Source: an uncultured Thiogranum sp. (GTDB lineage: Bacteria; Pseudomonadota; Gammaproteobacteria; DSM-19610). From it: a stretch of DNA of 35,241 nt. Shown here one piece after another: positions 9,383 through 17,507 of the stretch; within the stretch, counting starts at the first letter, position 1, and every line of letters starts with the position of its first letter. Below the pieces are notes generated by a model. The model worked only from the letters and a program-made list of their open reading frames with translations. It did not search any database and was not told the DNA's origin. The position numbers and the translations under genes are program-made. The stretch spans positions 1-35,241 of the forward strand of contig CAJXFW010000010.1 of NCBI GenBank assembly GCA_913053655.1. The letters run 5' to 3'.

Positions 9383-9532
9383 TTTCCTGAATACCTCGAC
9401 TGCGGTGGATCGAGCATGCACCCAACCCGATGCCGGTGTCAAAACCAGGATCTCTTCCTGGGTAACAGGCTATATTAAATAGAGTCCATAACTTAATGTA
9501 ATATATTCAGATAAAATTGTGATTTGGGATTT

Positions 9533-9538
9533 TATAAT
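9533..9538 (+). promoter_or_regulatory. Candidate -10 box in an AT-rich spacer
   Basis: A perfect TATAAT lies in a strikingly AT-rich stretch (about 9470-9570) unlike the surrounding sequence. No good -35 box is found at 16-18 bases. It would serve the genes at 9571 and 9947. Confidence 0.25.
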
Positions 9539-9570
9539 TGTGGAACGAACGTGTATTTTGAAGAAATATT

Positions 9571-9957
9571 ATGCCTGAAAGTGTAGCGATACTGGTCGGC
9601 GACAATCTGTTCGCGTGTGCCTGGCAATGCCTTGAATGTGCCGACCCCGAGGTAAAGTGCGAACTTACGGAGCGCCTGGAACAGGCGGGTGACGGGTCTA
9701 CAGTTGCTGTACTGGAAATTATCCTGCGCGACGAGATCGGGCACGTGGAAACAGGAACACGCTGGTTTCGTTTTCTGTGTAATGAGCGGGACCTTGACCC
9801 CGATGTTACTTTTGCCGGGCTGGTACAGGAATATATGCGCGGTCAGGTGAAACGGCCTTTTCACTATGCGGCCAGGGAAAAGGCAGGTTTCAGCAAAGTT
9901 GAAATGGGTTATCTGGAAGCATTCGCGGCAGGAAACAGGGTGACTCATGAAAAGTAG
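9571..9957 (+). CDS. Internally deleted DUF455 (ferritin-like) protein, probably non-functional
   Basis: The 128-residue product resembles the two ends of the roughly 270-residue DUF455 family joined together. Residues 13-35 (FACAWQCLECADPEVKCELTERL region) look like the first helix. From about residue 37, EQAGDGSTVAVLEIILRDEIGHV onward, it follows the C-terminal part, including RWFRFLCNERDLDP and REKAGFSKVEM. The middle third, which in the family holds the first Glu/His metal ligands, is absent; only the second-half Glu-x2-His (EIGH) remains. The frame is intact, so the loss was in frame. Its end overlaps the next gene by 11 bases. It may be a decaying gene or a reduced protein. Confidence 0.7.
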   Translation: MPESVAILVGDNLFACAWQCLECADPEVKCELTERLEQAGDGSTVAVLEIILRDEIGHVETGTRWFRFLCNERDLDPDVTFAGLVQEYMRGQVKRPFHYAAREKAGFSKVEMGYLEAFAAGNRVTHEK

Positions 9958-10690
9958 CGCAAGTCCGGTTCGGAGGGTGTTCGTGAACCGGCGGTTCAGT
10001 ATCTTTAGTTTGCTGTTGCTCACCACCGGAGCGGTCCATGCCGAGGTGACGGGCAGCGTACTCTGGTACCTGGAACAGGAGCCGGGTATTGAGCCTTACA
10101 AAGTGCGTTACCTCGTTACCGAGAATTTTATGCGCTCCGACGAGGGCGACGGTGAAGTTGGCTTTGCCCTGTTTAATCGAAGCACCCGGCAAATCTACAG
10201 CGTAGACCCGGAAGTCCGGACTGTGTTAAGCATCGACGGGCAAGGGAAAACGCCCAAGACGCCACGACGTCTGGATATCAGTATAAAGCAGCATGTCGAT
10301 TCAGAGTTTCCCCGTATTGCCGGCAAGGTGCCGGTCACCGTCGAGCTTAACGCAGGGGGTGAGCTGTGCGATTCAGCGGTTGTGATACCCGGTTTCCCGG
10401 GTCCGGCACGCGCAGCGTTCCAGGAATTTGCCCGGTCACTGGCGATTCAGCAGAAGCGTACTCTGGCTAATACGCCCAGCGAATACCAGACACCCTGTTT
10501 TCTGTCCCGCTATATCTATGCCGGGGATTTTTACCTGCAGCAGGGTGTGCCGTTACTGGAGTGGGATGGTAAGGGTAAGCGACGCGAATTGATTAATTTT
10601 CAGATCGGGGTCGGGCTGGATGAACATTTGTTTGAACTGCCGGAGGGGTTTGAAACTATCCGGGCAGGTGGTCAGCAGGGCGCACCCTGA
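9947..10690 (+). CDS. Exported protein of unknown function
   Basis: A 247-residue protein with a clear Sec signal peptide: basic N-terminus (RRVFVNRR), hydrophobic core (SIFSLLLLTTGA) and a likely cut after AVHA at residue 32. The mature part is mostly beta-like, with two cysteines (GGELCDSA and YQTPCFLSR) that could pair in the periplasm. No catalytic motif is evident and I do not recognise the family. The start overlaps the preceding DUF455 remnant by 11 bases, so the two were probably co-transcribed. Its last 19 bases overlap the end of lpxH on the other strand. Confidence 0.8.
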   Translation: MKSSASPVRRVFVNRRFSIFSLLLLTTGAVHAEVTGSVLWYLEQEPGIEPYKVRYLVTENFMRSDEGDGEVGFALFNRSTRQIYSVDPEVRTVLSIDGQGKTPKTPRRLDISIKQHVDSEFPRIAGKVPVTVELNAGGELCDSAVVIPGFPGPARAAFQEFARSLAIQQKRTLANTPSEYQTPCFLSRYIYAGDFYLQQGVPLLEWDGKGKRRELINFQIGVGLDEHLFELPEGFETIRAGGQQGAP

Positions 10691-11409
10691 CAGCTCAGTG
10701 TTTGCAGACGCCGGCCCTGTGTGTCGGTAATCAGCACACTGCCTTTATCGTACCAGTCTCCCAGGACAATTCGGGTGGTTTCCCGGTTACCGATCCTGAT
10801 AGCATGCCTGCCTGGACGGTGGGTGTGTCCATGGATGAGCAATTCCACCTGGTGCTGTTCGATAACGCGCACAACTTCGTCCTGGTTGACATCCATAATA
10901 TCCTCCGCTTTCCCCTGGTTCGATTGTGCGCTGAGTTCCCGGGCCTGGGCTGCGATCTGCAAACGCTGGTCAACGGGAAGGACGCGCGCCTGTTGTTGCC
11001 AGGCCGGGTCGCGCACCCGGGCGCGAATCTGCTGATACTCGTGGTCGTCGACGCACAGCGAGTCACCGTGCATCAGCAGTGTCGGCGTGCCATGCAGATC
11101 AATGCACGTCGGGTCAGACAGCAGGATACAACCGGTTTCACCTGTAAAGGCGTCACCGAGCATGAAATCCCGGTTACCGTGCATCAGGTAGACCGGTGTT
11201 CCCGCATCGCAGCAGCCGCCGAGCGCCAGCTTGACGGCGTGATAGGCGGGCTCCGGATGATCGTCACCGATCCAGGATTCGAACAGGTCGCCCAGGATGT
11301 ACAGGGCATCCGCCCGGCCTTGTTGTTGCTCTATAAATTTCAGAAAGCAGGCGATGATTGCCGGGCGCGAGGGGTGCAGATGCAGGTCAGAGATGAACAG
11401 CGTTGCCAA
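10672..11409 (-). CDS. lpxH: UDP-2,3-diacylglucosamine diphosphatase
   Basis: LpxH splits UDP-2,3-diacylglucosamine to lipid X and UMP at the inner membrane, a step of lipid A synthesis. The 245-residue protein carries the full calcineurin-like metallophosphatase set: FISDLHL, ILGDLFESWIGDD, HGNRDF, MHGDSLC and HGHTHRP. The start is TTG 11409 (minus strand) with AGGTGA six bases before it; no better ATG is available. It follows an exported cyclophilin on the same strand, with a GC-rich hairpin between them. Its presence shows an outer membrane with lipid A, so a Gram-negative host. Confidence 0.95.
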   Translation of the reverse strand: MATLFISDLHLHPSRPAIIACFLKFIEQQQGRADALYILGDLFESWIGDDHPEPAYHAVKLALGGCCDAGTPVYLMHGNRDFMLGDAFTGETGCILLSDPTCIDLHGTPTLLMHGDSLCVDDHEYQQIRARVRDPAWQQQARVLPVDQRLQIAAQARELSAQSNQGKAEDIMDVNQDEVVRVIEQHQVELLIHGHTHRPGRHAIRIGNRETTRIVLGDWYDKGSVLITDTQGRRLQTLSCQGAPC

Positions 11410-11430
11410 GAGGGTTCACCTGCCTATCGA

Positions 11431-11455
11431 CTCCCTCCCCAATAGGGGGAGGGAG
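11431..11455 (-). repeat. Perfect 10-bp GC-rich hairpin between the cyclophilin gene and lpxH
   Basis: CTCCCTCCCC at 11431-11440 pairs perfectly with GGGGAGGGAG at 11446-11455 around a five-base loop. No T-run follows on either strand, so it is not a classical terminator. It may slow polymerase, protect the upstream mRNA's 3' end, or be a small dispersed repeat. Confidence 0.6.
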
Positions 11456-11463
11456 CCAATGGT

Positions 11464-12057
11464 TTAATCTTCGACTGTGACCTTTTCGATAATGACATCC
11501 TCGTCAGGGACGTCCTGGTGACCACCGTGTGTGCCGGTCGAAACCTTCTCGATATCCTGCACCACATCCAGACCTTCAACGACTTTGCCAAAAACAGTGT
11601 AACCCCAACCTTGCGGTGTTGGCGCGGTATGATTCAGGAAGTTGTTATTTTTGGTATTGATGAAGAATTGTGCCGTGGCCGAGTTTGGGTCGGATGTGCG
11701 TGCCATGGCGATGGTGCCCAGGTCATTTTTGAGGCCGTTATCGGCTTCATTCTTGATGGGGTCTTTGGCGGTTTTCTGGACCATGCCGGGTTCAAACCCA
11801 CCGCCCTGGATCATGAAGCGCGGAATGACGCGATGAAAAATGGTGCCGTCATAGAAACCCGCCCTGGCGTATTCCACAAAGTTGGCTACGGTTGCGGGGG
11901 CCTTCTCGGCATCCAGCTCAAGAACAATGGTGCCTTTGTTGGTCAGCATACGCACGGTCACAGTGGAATCTCCTGTTGCGGTGGGTTCAGCTGCTCCGGA
12001 AGTAAAAGGTAAAACACAGAGCAACGTTGTAAAAATAAATCGATTGAGAATTTTCAT
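11464..12057 (-). CDS. Exported cyclophilin-type peptidyl-prolyl isomerase
   Basis: This enzyme speeds cis-trans isomerisation at proline. The 197-residue protein has a signal peptide (MKILNRFIF then [13 protein letters not shown], cut near residue 22) followed by a cyclophilin domain with [14 protein letters not shown] (the catalytic Arg and the FMIQGGG strand), [18 protein letters not shown] and a C-terminal [10 protein letters not shown]. It should therefore act in the periplasm, like PpiA. By gene order (upstream of lpxH, divergent from cysS) it occupies the place that holds the cytosolic PpiB in E. coli, so I leave the symbol blank. Confidence 0.92.
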   Translation of the reverse strand: MKILNRFIFTTLLCVLPFTSGAAEPTATGDSTVTVRMLTNKGTIVLELDAEKAPATVANFVEYARAGFYDGTIFHRVIPRFMIQGGGFEPGMVQKTAKDPIKNEADNGLKNDLGTIAMARTSDPNSATAQFFINTKNNNFLNHTAPTPQGWGYTVFGKVVEGLDVVQDIEKVSTGTHGGHQDVPDEDVIIEKVTVED

Positions 12058-12219
12058 GTGGATCCCGGGCTCCTTTTCGCCAGCGCCGTATCATATACCT
12101 GACCCGCCCGGGATTTCCATCGGTACTGGGCTGCTTCCCGCCGGACAGGGTAATTTTTGTTACCATGCGCGCCATTCCTGCAGCCGATCCGACCGGATAT
12201 ACCAATGGAGCCAGTGTCC

Positions 12220-13611
12220 ATGTTGAAGCTGTTTAACAGCCTCACCCGAAAAAAAGAGGAATTTGTGCCGATCCAGCCCGGCAAAGTGCGCATGTATGTG
12301 TGCGGCATGACCGTGTACGACCTGTGCCACCTGGGGCACGCACGGGTACTGGTGGTATTTGACGTGATTGTCCGGCACCTGCGCAGCCTGGGGTATGACG
12401 TGACATACGTGCGGAATATTACCGATATCGATGACAAAATCATTGCCCGGGCGCAGGAGAACGGCGAGAACATTGCGGATCTGACCGAACGGTTTATCAC
12501 GGCCATGCACGAAGATGCGGAGGCGCTGGGTGTGCTGCGGCCTGATTTCGAACCGCGCGCAACAGAGTCGATGGACCATATTCTGGGCATGATCGGGCGG
12601 CTGATGGACAACGGCTATGCCTACCAGGGTGAAAACGGCGATGTATTCTATGCGGTCGGAAAATTTGACGGCTACGGACAATTATCCGGCAAACGTATTG
12701 AGGAACTGCGTTCCGGTGCGCGTGTGGATGTCGATCAGGCCAAACGGGATCCTCTGGATTTCGTGCTGTGGAAATCCGCCAAACCGGGAGAGCCCGGCTG
12801 GCCATCCCCCTGGGGCGAAGGACGCCCGGGCTGGCATATCGAATGCTCGGCTATGTCCACCGACTGTCTGGGCAATCATTTTGATATACACGGCGGTGGT
12901 ATGGATCTGCAGTTCCCGCACCACGAAAATGAGATCGCCCAGTCTGAGGCGGCGACCGGTGAGCACTTTGTCAATTACTGGATTCACAACGGGTTCGTGC
13001 AGGTTGATGAAGAGAAAATGTCTAAATCGCTGGGTAACTTTTTTACCGTGCGCGAAATTCTGCGACGCTACCAGGCAGAAGAGATACGCTACTTCATCCT
13101 TTCCAGTCACTATCGCAGCCCGCTGAACTACAGCGACGATAACCTGGATAAGGCGCGCGGCGCCTTGCAGCGCCTGTATACGGCACTGCGTGACGTTAGT
13201 GCCAGCGCTGACGCCGATCTGGAGCCTGCCTGCGAAGAGCGCTTCCAGGCGGCCATGAATGATGATTTCAATACACCGGAAGCCCTGGCCGTTTTGTTTG
13301 ACCTGGCCCGTGCCCTGAACCGGGCCCGGGAGCAGGATAGCGGTAACGCCGCTCGCCTTGCGTATACGCTGTCAGAACTGGGTGGCCGGTTGGGGATATT
13401 GCAAATGGACCCGGCGTCCTATCTGCGTGGCCGGCAGGATGTCGACACGCAGGGAGCCGGCGATGCTGATATTGAAGCGTTGATCGCGCGCCGCGAGCAG
13501 GCGCGGACGGAGCGTAACTGGGAAGAAGCAGACCGTATCAGGGACCAACTGACCGGGCTGGGAGTAGTACTCGAAGATGCTGCGGGTGGCACCCTGTGGC
13601 GGCGCGAATAA
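12220..13611 (+). CDS. cysS: Cysteinyl-tRNA synthetase
   Basis: CysS charges tRNA-Cys. With ATG 12220 the protein has 463 residues and begins [15 protein letters not shown], matching the usual start; in-frame upstream ATGs at 12157 and 12205 are less likely. The class I motifs are HLGH (37-40) and KMSKS (266-270). The zinc-site residues are visible: Cys28 in [15 protein letters not shown], the ECSAMS cysteine, and the [10 protein letters not shown] histidine and glutamate. A TGGAG lies about 10 bases ahead of the start. The gene is divergent from the cyclophilin gene and convergent with folD. Confidence 0.97.
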   Translation: MLKLFNSLTRKKEEFVPIQPGKVRMYVCGMTVYDLCHLGHARVLVVFDVIVRHLRSLGYDVTYVRNITDIDDKIIARAQENGENIADLTERFITAMHEDAEALGVLRPDFEPRATESMDHILGMIGRLMDNGYAYQGENGDVFYAVGKFDGYGQLSGKRIEELRSGARVDVDQAKRDPLDFVLWKSAKPGEPGWPSPWGEGRPGWHIECSAMSTDCLGNHFDIHGGGMDLQFPHHENEIAQSEAATGEHFVNYWIHNGFVQVDEEKMSKSLGNFFTVREILRRYQAEEIRYFILSSHYRSPLNYSDDNLDKARGALQRLYTALRDVSASADADLEPACEERFQAAMNDDFNTPEALAVLFDLARALNRAREQDSGNAARLAYTLSELGGRLGILQMDPASYLRGRQDVDTQGAGDADIEALIARREQARTERNWEEADRIRDQLTGLGVVLEDAAGGTLWRRE

Positions 13612-13632
13612 GGGGAATTCTGATCAAAAACG

Positions 13633-13707
13633 TTGAACCGCCAAGACGCAAAGACCCCAAAGAAAAGCAAATTCTTTCTTGGCGATCTTTGCGTCTTGGC
13701 GGTTCAA
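13633..13707. repeat. Long perfect hairpin repeat between convergent cysS and folD
   Basis: Arms at 13633-13654 and 13686-13707 are perfect 22-base inverted repeats (TTGAACCGCCAAGACGC... and its complement). Partial pairing continues into the 31-base middle, where CCAAAGAAAAG faces TTCTTTCTTGG. Translated, it yields the NRQDAK...FLGDLCVLAVQ peptide seen widely as a spurious ORF, which marks it as a dispersed bacterial repeat. Placed 21 bases after cysS and 20 bases after folD, it may terminate both transcripts or protect their 3' ends. Confidence 0.85.
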
Positions 13708-13727
13708 TGGCAATTGATTGATCGACG

Positions 13728-14582
13728 CTATCTGTCGTGCAGCGCTTCCGCTGCGTACAGGGTATTCTGTAGTAGTGTAGCCACGGTCATGGGGCCCACG
13801 CCGCCGGGTACCGGGGTAATCCATCCGGCTCTCTGCCGAGCGGTATCAAACACCACATCGCCAATCAGTCCCTTCCCGGTACGATGGATCCCGACATCAA
13901 TAACAGTAGCACCTGGCCGCACCCATTCACCCGGCACCAGCCCCGGTTTACCCGCGGCAACCACCAGAATTTCGGCGCTACGTACATGGGCTTCCAGGTC
14001 TTTTGTGAAGCGGTGACAGCAGGTGACAGTAGCACCGGCCATGAGCAGTTCCAGCGCCATGGGCCGGCCGACATGGTTGGACACGCCCACTACCACAGCT
14101 TCCCGTCCGTAATAGGATTCATCGGTGCTGTCGAGCAGGGTGAGGATGCCGCGTGGCGTGCAGGGTCTGAGTTGCGGAATTCGCAACGCCAGACAGCCGA
14201 TATTATAGGGGTGAAAACCGTCGACATCCTTGTCCGGACTGATGCGTTCGATAACCGTTTCGGAATTGATATGCGCGGGCAGAGGCAGCTGCACCAGGAT
14301 GCCGTCAATTTCGGCGTCGCTATTCAGGGCATCGATAAGCTCCAGCAATTGTTGCTGGGAGGTATCTTCAGCGAGATCCCAGGAGCGGGATAACAGGCCG
14401 GATTCCTCGCAGGCGCGACGTTTGTTGCGCACGTAGATTTCAGATGCAGGGTCGCTACCGACCAGTATAACGGCCAGCCCTGGCGCGCATTTTCCGGATG
14501 CCAACCGTGTGTCGACACCCTGTTTGACCTGCTGTCGGGTAGCTGCGGCAACGGACTTGCCGTCAATGATGCGGGCGCTCAT
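13728..14582 (-). CDS. folD: Bifunctional methylenetetrahydrofolate dehydrogenase / cyclohydrolase
   Basis: FolD interconverts 5,10-methylene-, methenyl- and 10-formyl-tetrahydrofolate, feeding one-carbon units to purine and methionine synthesis. From ATG 14582 the protein has 284 residues, the usual length; the frame is open 40 codons further upstream, but those residues are unlike the family. The catalytic segment [13 protein letters not shown] holds Tyr50 and Lys54, ILVQLPLP is the substrate loop, DKDVDGFHP follows, and [12 protein letters not shown] closes the NADP site. The Shine-Dalgarno sequence is weak. It is transcribed away from the tRNA cluster. Confidence 0.96.
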   Translation of the reverse strand: MSARIIDGKSVAAATRQQVKQGVDTRLASGKCAPGLAVILVGSDPASEIYVRNKRRACEESGLLSRSWDLAEDTSQQQLLELIDALNSDAEIDGILVQLPLPAHINSETVIERISPDKDVDGFHPYNIGCLALRIPQLRPCTPRGILTLLDSTDESYYGREAVVVGVSNHVGRPMALELLMAGATVTCCHRFTKDLEAHVRSAEILVVAAGKPGLVPGEWVRPGATVIDVGIHRTGKGLIGDVVFDTARQRAGWITPVPGGVGPMTVATLLQNTLYAAEALHDR

Positions 14583-14667
14583 GGTGTGCTGGATCTGCTT
14601 GGTGCGAACGGGGCACGAATTTTCGCACGCAGCGCTGGAACGAACAAGCGAGGCTTGCTGAATCTGG

Positions 14668-14673
14668 TATAAT
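14668..14673 (+). promoter_or_regulatory. Second candidate promoter (extended -10) upstream of the tRNA cluster
   Basis: A perfect TATAAT preceded by TGG (extended -10 form), 22 bases upstream of the better promoter at 14690. No good -35 box is seen. Confidence 0.35.
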
Positions 14674-14689
14674 TTTGCGCTCCGGATCG

Positions 14690-14718
14690 TTGACGCAATC
14701 AAGGTGTAAACGTATTAT
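14690..14718 (+). promoter_or_regulatory. Sigma-70 promoter of the tRNA cluster
   Basis: TTGACG (14690-14695), a 17-base spacer and TATTAT (14713-14718) each match five of six consensus bases. The bases just after the -10 box (CGCCGGCCCGGCCC) form a GC-rich discriminator, typical of stable-RNA promoters under growth-rate and ppGpp control. The start would lie near 14725, about 58 bases before tRNA-Pro. Confidence 0.7.
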
Positions 14719-14782
14719 CGCCGGCCCGGCCCACCCTGGAATCAGGGTCGGTGTGAGTTCGGTCCCGGTACGGAGGAAATTT

Positions 14783-14859
14783 CGGGGTATAGCGCAGTCT
14801 GGTAGCGCGCCTGCTTTGGGAGCAGGATGTCGGGAGTTCGAATCTCTCTACCCCGACCA
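14783..14859 (+). tRNA. tRNA-Pro (anticodon TGG)
   Basis: A 77-base cloverleaf with encoded CCA. The acceptor stem CGGGGTA pairs with TACCCCG. The anticodon loop between CCTGC and GCAGG reads TTTGGGA with TGG at its centre. GTTCGAATC forms the T loop. It closely resembles the E. coli proline tRNA of the same anticodon and is the first gene of the cluster. Confidence 0.95.
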
Positions 14860-14908
14860 CATTATTGGTGTCAACAGGGTAGTAACGGGCTGTATTTCAA
14901 CATATTCG

Positions 14909-14985
<77 letters not shown>

Positions 14986-15026
14986 ATGTAGTCAGGCGGC
15001 ATTGCCGCACGCAAGACAGTTTTAAT

Positions 15027-15103
15027 GGCGGGCGTAGCTCAGTTGGTAGAGTCCCGGATTGTGATTCCGGTCGTCGTGGGTTCGAGTCCCATCGCTCGCC
15101 CCA
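15027..15103 (+). tRNA. tRNA-His (anticodon GTG)
   Basis: A cloverleaf with GTG between GGAT and ATTCC. It has the extra G at position -1 (base 15027) facing the C discriminator at 15100, the identity mark of bacterial histidine tRNA. The acceptor GCGGGCG pairs with CGCTCGC, and CCA is encoded. Confidence 0.95.
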
Positions 15104-15108
15104 GTTTG

Positions 15109-15184
15109 GGGCCGTTAGCTCAGTTGGTAGAGCAGGAGACTCTTAATCTCTTGGTCGTAGGTTCGAGCCCTACACGGCCCACCA
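15109..15184 (+). tRNA. tRNA-Lys (anticodon CTT)
   Basis: A 76-base cloverleaf. The acceptor GGGCCGT pairs with ACGGCCC, followed by A and encoded CCA. The anticodon stem GGAGA/TCTCT holds the loop CTCTTAA, giving CTT, which reads AAG. The AAA-reading TTT species must be encoded elsewhere. Confidence 0.92.
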
Positions 15185-15192
15185 TGTTTCAG

Positions 15193-15215
15193 CCCGCGTT
15201 CGATGCGGGTTTTTT
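15193..15215 (+). terminator. Rho-independent terminator of the four-tRNA transcript
   Basis: CCCGC (15193-15197) and GCGGG (15205-15209) form a short GC stem around GTTCGAT and are followed by six T residues. It lies nine bases after tRNA-Lys. Confidence 0.8.
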
Positions 15216-15259
15216 ATTTCCATATATCTTTCATGGTTATGCTCGTTTTTCCATTTCCG

Positions 15260-15265
15260 TATAAT
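15260..15265 (+). promoter_or_regulatory. Candidate promoter of tRNA-Leu
   Basis: A perfect TATAAT lies 46 bases before tRNA-Leu, after the previous terminator. The best -35 at 17 bases is TTATGC (15237-15242), which is poor. Confidence 0.4.
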
Positions 15266-15311
15266 AGTCTGATAACGTTGCGGCTCGCCATAAAGGCGGT
15301 TGGGGTTAATC

Positions 15312-15396
15312 GCGAAAGTGGCGGAATTGGTAGACGCGCCGGATTTAGGTTCCTGTGGGGTAACCCGTGAGAGTTCGAGTCTCTCCTTTCGCACCA
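15312..15396 (+). tRNA. tRNA-Leu (anticodon TAG)
   Basis: An 85-base class II tRNA with a long variable arm (GGGGTAACCC). The acceptor GCGAAAG pairs with CTTTCGC, then A and encoded CCA. The anticodon loop TTTAGGT holds TAG. The anticodon stem CCGGA/TCCTG has one C-T mismatch at the second pair, which is unusual; all other stems pair well. Tig follows 92 bases later. Confidence 0.9.
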
Positions 15397-15488
15397 AAAA
15401 ATCAGCTAATACAAGTAGTTGGAACGAATTAAAATAAAGATTGTGCTGGAAATTCAGGAATTACTAATAGTCAGATTGAGGAAATATC

Positions 15489-16763
15489 ATGCAAGTCTCA
15501 GTTGAAACCACCAGCGGATTGGAGCGCCGTATGACGGTGCAGATACCCGCAGATCAGGTTGATCAGCAGGTTCAGGGAAAGCTGCAGGAGCTGGTACGAA
15601 CCGTTCGGCTGGATGGATTCAGGCCCGGCAAGGTGCCGTTGAGTGTTGTCAGGAAGCGCTATGAAAGCCGGATTCGAGAGGAAACGGCAGGTGAGCTGAT
15701 AGCCACCAGTTACGAAGAAGCGTTACAGCAGGAGAATCTGAAACCGGCCGGTGATCCCAGTATCGAACAGACCCGGAATCAGCCTGGCCTGGAGCTGGAA
15801 TTCGTTGCCACGTTTGAGGTGTATCCGGACATCGAGCCACCCGAGATGAGCGATCTCACTATTGAGCGCCTGTCTGCCGAGGTGGGTGATAGTGACATCG
15901 ACAACATGTTTGAAAAGCTTCGCAAACAGCGCGTTACCTGGACCAGGGTCGAACGTGCAGCTGAGCAGGGCGACCGCCTGGAAGTAGACTTTAAGGGCAT
16001 GGTGGACAGTCAGCCCTTCGCGGGAAACGAGGCACACAAAGTCCCCCTGGAGCTGGGCAGCGATACCATGATTCCTGGTTTCGAAGAGCAGTTGGTCGGT
16101 GTCAGCGAGGGGGACAGGAAGACGATAGAGGTCAAATTCCCGGACGGCTATACCTCGACGGAAGTGGCCGGCAAAACCGCAACATTTGATGTCACCGTTC
16201 ACAGTGTGGCTGTTGCCGAATTACCGGAAATCAACGATGATTTCGCCCGCGCCTTCGGCGTTGCTGACGGAGGCATAGATCAGCTTCGCGCCGAGGTTCG
16301 AAAGAATATGGAGCGCGAGCTGGAGGCGGCGATCAAGTCGAAGGTAAAGCAACAGGTATTCGATGCATTGCTGGGAAAAGTGAATGTTGATGTGCCTGCC
16401 TCACTGGTCGATAGCGAAATAGATGCCTTGATCAAGAAAGGCGAAGAGGGTGCCGATGCAGGGGGCGACCGCAGCCAGTTTGAGCAGGAGGCGCGCAGAC
16501 GTGTTTCGCTCGGGTTGTTAATTGCGGAGGTCATTCAGCGAAACCAGTTGCAGGTCGACCCCGAGAGAGTGCGGGAAACCATCGAAAACCTGGCGCAGTC
16601 ATACGAAAAGCCGGAAGAAGTGGTGCAGTGGTACTACAGCAATCAGGACATGCTGGCCGGTATTCAGACACTGATTATGGAAGATACGGTGGTTGAGTGG
16701 GTTACCGGTCAGGCAAAGGTTAATGAGAAGTCCACAACTTTTGAAGAAATTATTCAGACCTGA
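15489..16763 (+). CDS. tig: Trigger factor, ribosome-bound chaperone
   Basis: Trigger factor binds the ribosome at the exit tunnel and shields nascent chains; it also has FKBP-type prolyl isomerase activity. The 424-residue protein has the ribosome-docking motif GFRPGKVP at 43-50, a central FKBP-like domain from roughly 150 to 245 (GDRLEVDFKGMVD, GFEEQLVG, and a FPDGYTSTEVAGKTATF segment), and a helical C-terminal cradle. GAGGA precedes the ATG by six bases. It is followed by clpP after 30 bases, so tig-clpP and perhaps clpX are probably one transcription unit. Confidence 0.97.
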   Translation: MQVSVETTSGLERRMTVQIPADQVDQQVQGKLQELVRTVRLDGFRPGKVPLSVVRKRYESRIREETAGELIATSYEEALQQENLKPAGDPSIEQTRNQPGLELEFVATFEVYPDIEPPEMSDLTIERLSAEVGDSDIDNMFEKLRKQRVTWTRVERAAEQGDRLEVDFKGMVDSQPFAGNEAHKVPLELGSDTMIPGFEEQLVGVSEGDRKTIEVKFPDGYTSTEVAGKTATFDVTVHSVAVAELPEINDDFARAFGVADGGIDQLRAEVRKNMERELEAAIKSKVKQQVFDALLGKVNVDVPASLVDSEIDALIKKGEEGADAGGDRSQFEQEARRRVSLGLLIAEVIQRNQLQVDPERVRETIENLAQSYEKPEEVVQWYYSNQDMLAGIQTLIMEDTVVEWVTGQAKVNEKSTTFEEIIQT

Positions 16764-16793
16764 CCAGAGTTTGTGACAAAAAGGAGGCGATAG

Positions 16794-17441
16794 ATGTCAG
16801 ATAGCAATGGTAAATATGGGGCAGGGGATGTACAGGCGTTGAACCTGGTCCCCATGGTCATTGAACAGACGGCGCGTGGCGAGCGATCCTACGATATCTA
16901 TTCACGACTGCTCAAGGAGCGCGTGGTATTTGTAGTCGGTCCGGTCGAGGACTATATGGCCAACGTGATTGTTGCCCAGTTGCTGTTCCTCGAATCCGAG
17001 AATCCGGAGAAGGACATTCACCTGTATATCAATTCACCCGGTGGCTCTGTGACGGCGGGTCTGGCTGTTTACGACACCATGCAATTTATAAAAGCCGACG
17101 TCAGCACCATGTGCATCGGGCAGGCCGCCAGTATGGGTGCTGTGCTGCTGGCGGGTGGTGCCAAAGGCAAGCGGTATTGCCTGCCCCATTCGCGTATGAT
17201 GATTCACCAGCCGCTGGGTGGCTTCCAGGGCCAGGCGAGCGATATAGATATTCACGCGCGCGAGATTCTCCTGGTGCGTGAGCGACTGAATGCCATTCTA
17301 GCGAATCACACAGGGCAACCGCTGGAAAAGATTCAGGCGGATACTGACCGGGATAATTTCCTTGGCGCAGAGGATGCCAGGGAATTCGGTCTGATCGACG
17401 AGATCCTGGTTTCCAGGAACGCAGAGGCGGAAAAAAGTTAA
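16794..17441 (+). CDS. clpP: ATP-dependent Clp protease proteolytic subunit
   Basis: ClpP forms the two-ring serine peptidase chamber used by ClpX (and ClpA). The 215-residue precursor has catalytic Ser113 in [11 protein letters not shown], His138 in MMIHQPLGG and the acid, probably Asp187, in [13 protein letters not shown]. The N-terminal stretch before [11 protein letters not shown] is likely removed as a short propeptide. A strong AAGGAGG lies just before the ATG. Confidence 0.97.
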   Translation: MSDSNGKYGAGDVQALNLVPMVIEQTARGERSYDIYSRLLKERVVFVVGPVEDYMANVIVAQLLFLESENPEKDIHLYINSPGGSVTAGLAVYDTMQFIKADVSTMCIGQAASMGAVLLAGGAKGKRYCLPHSRMMIHQPLGGFQGQASDIDIHAREILLVRERLNAILANHTGQPLEKIQADTDRDNFLGAEDAREFGLIDEILVSRNAEAEKS

Positions 17442-17444
17442 AAA

Positions 17445-17490
17445 ACCGTAGATTGCCACCGGGAACCCTTGCCAGCCCGGTTTCTACGGT
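17445..17490 (+). other. Large stem-loop in the clpP-clpX spacer
   Basis: ACCGTAGA (17445-17452) pairs with TCTACGGT (17483-17490), and inside it ACCGGG (17458-17463) pairs with CCCGGT (17476-17481). The 46-base structure starts four bases after the clpP stop codon. No T-run follows, so it is more likely an mRNA-stabilising or attenuating structure than a full terminator. Confidence 0.6.
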
Positions 17491-17507
17491 GTTGAATGGG
17501 AGCTGGC

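Noticed and set aside
10702-11445. A 247-residue plus-strand open frame opposite lpxH
   Set aside because: lpxH has all its metal-site motifs on the minus strand; this frame is its complement.
13633-14016. A plus-strand ORF starting MNRQDAKTPKKSKFF
   Set aside because: It is the translated hairpin repeat running into the antisense of folD, a known type of spurious ORF.
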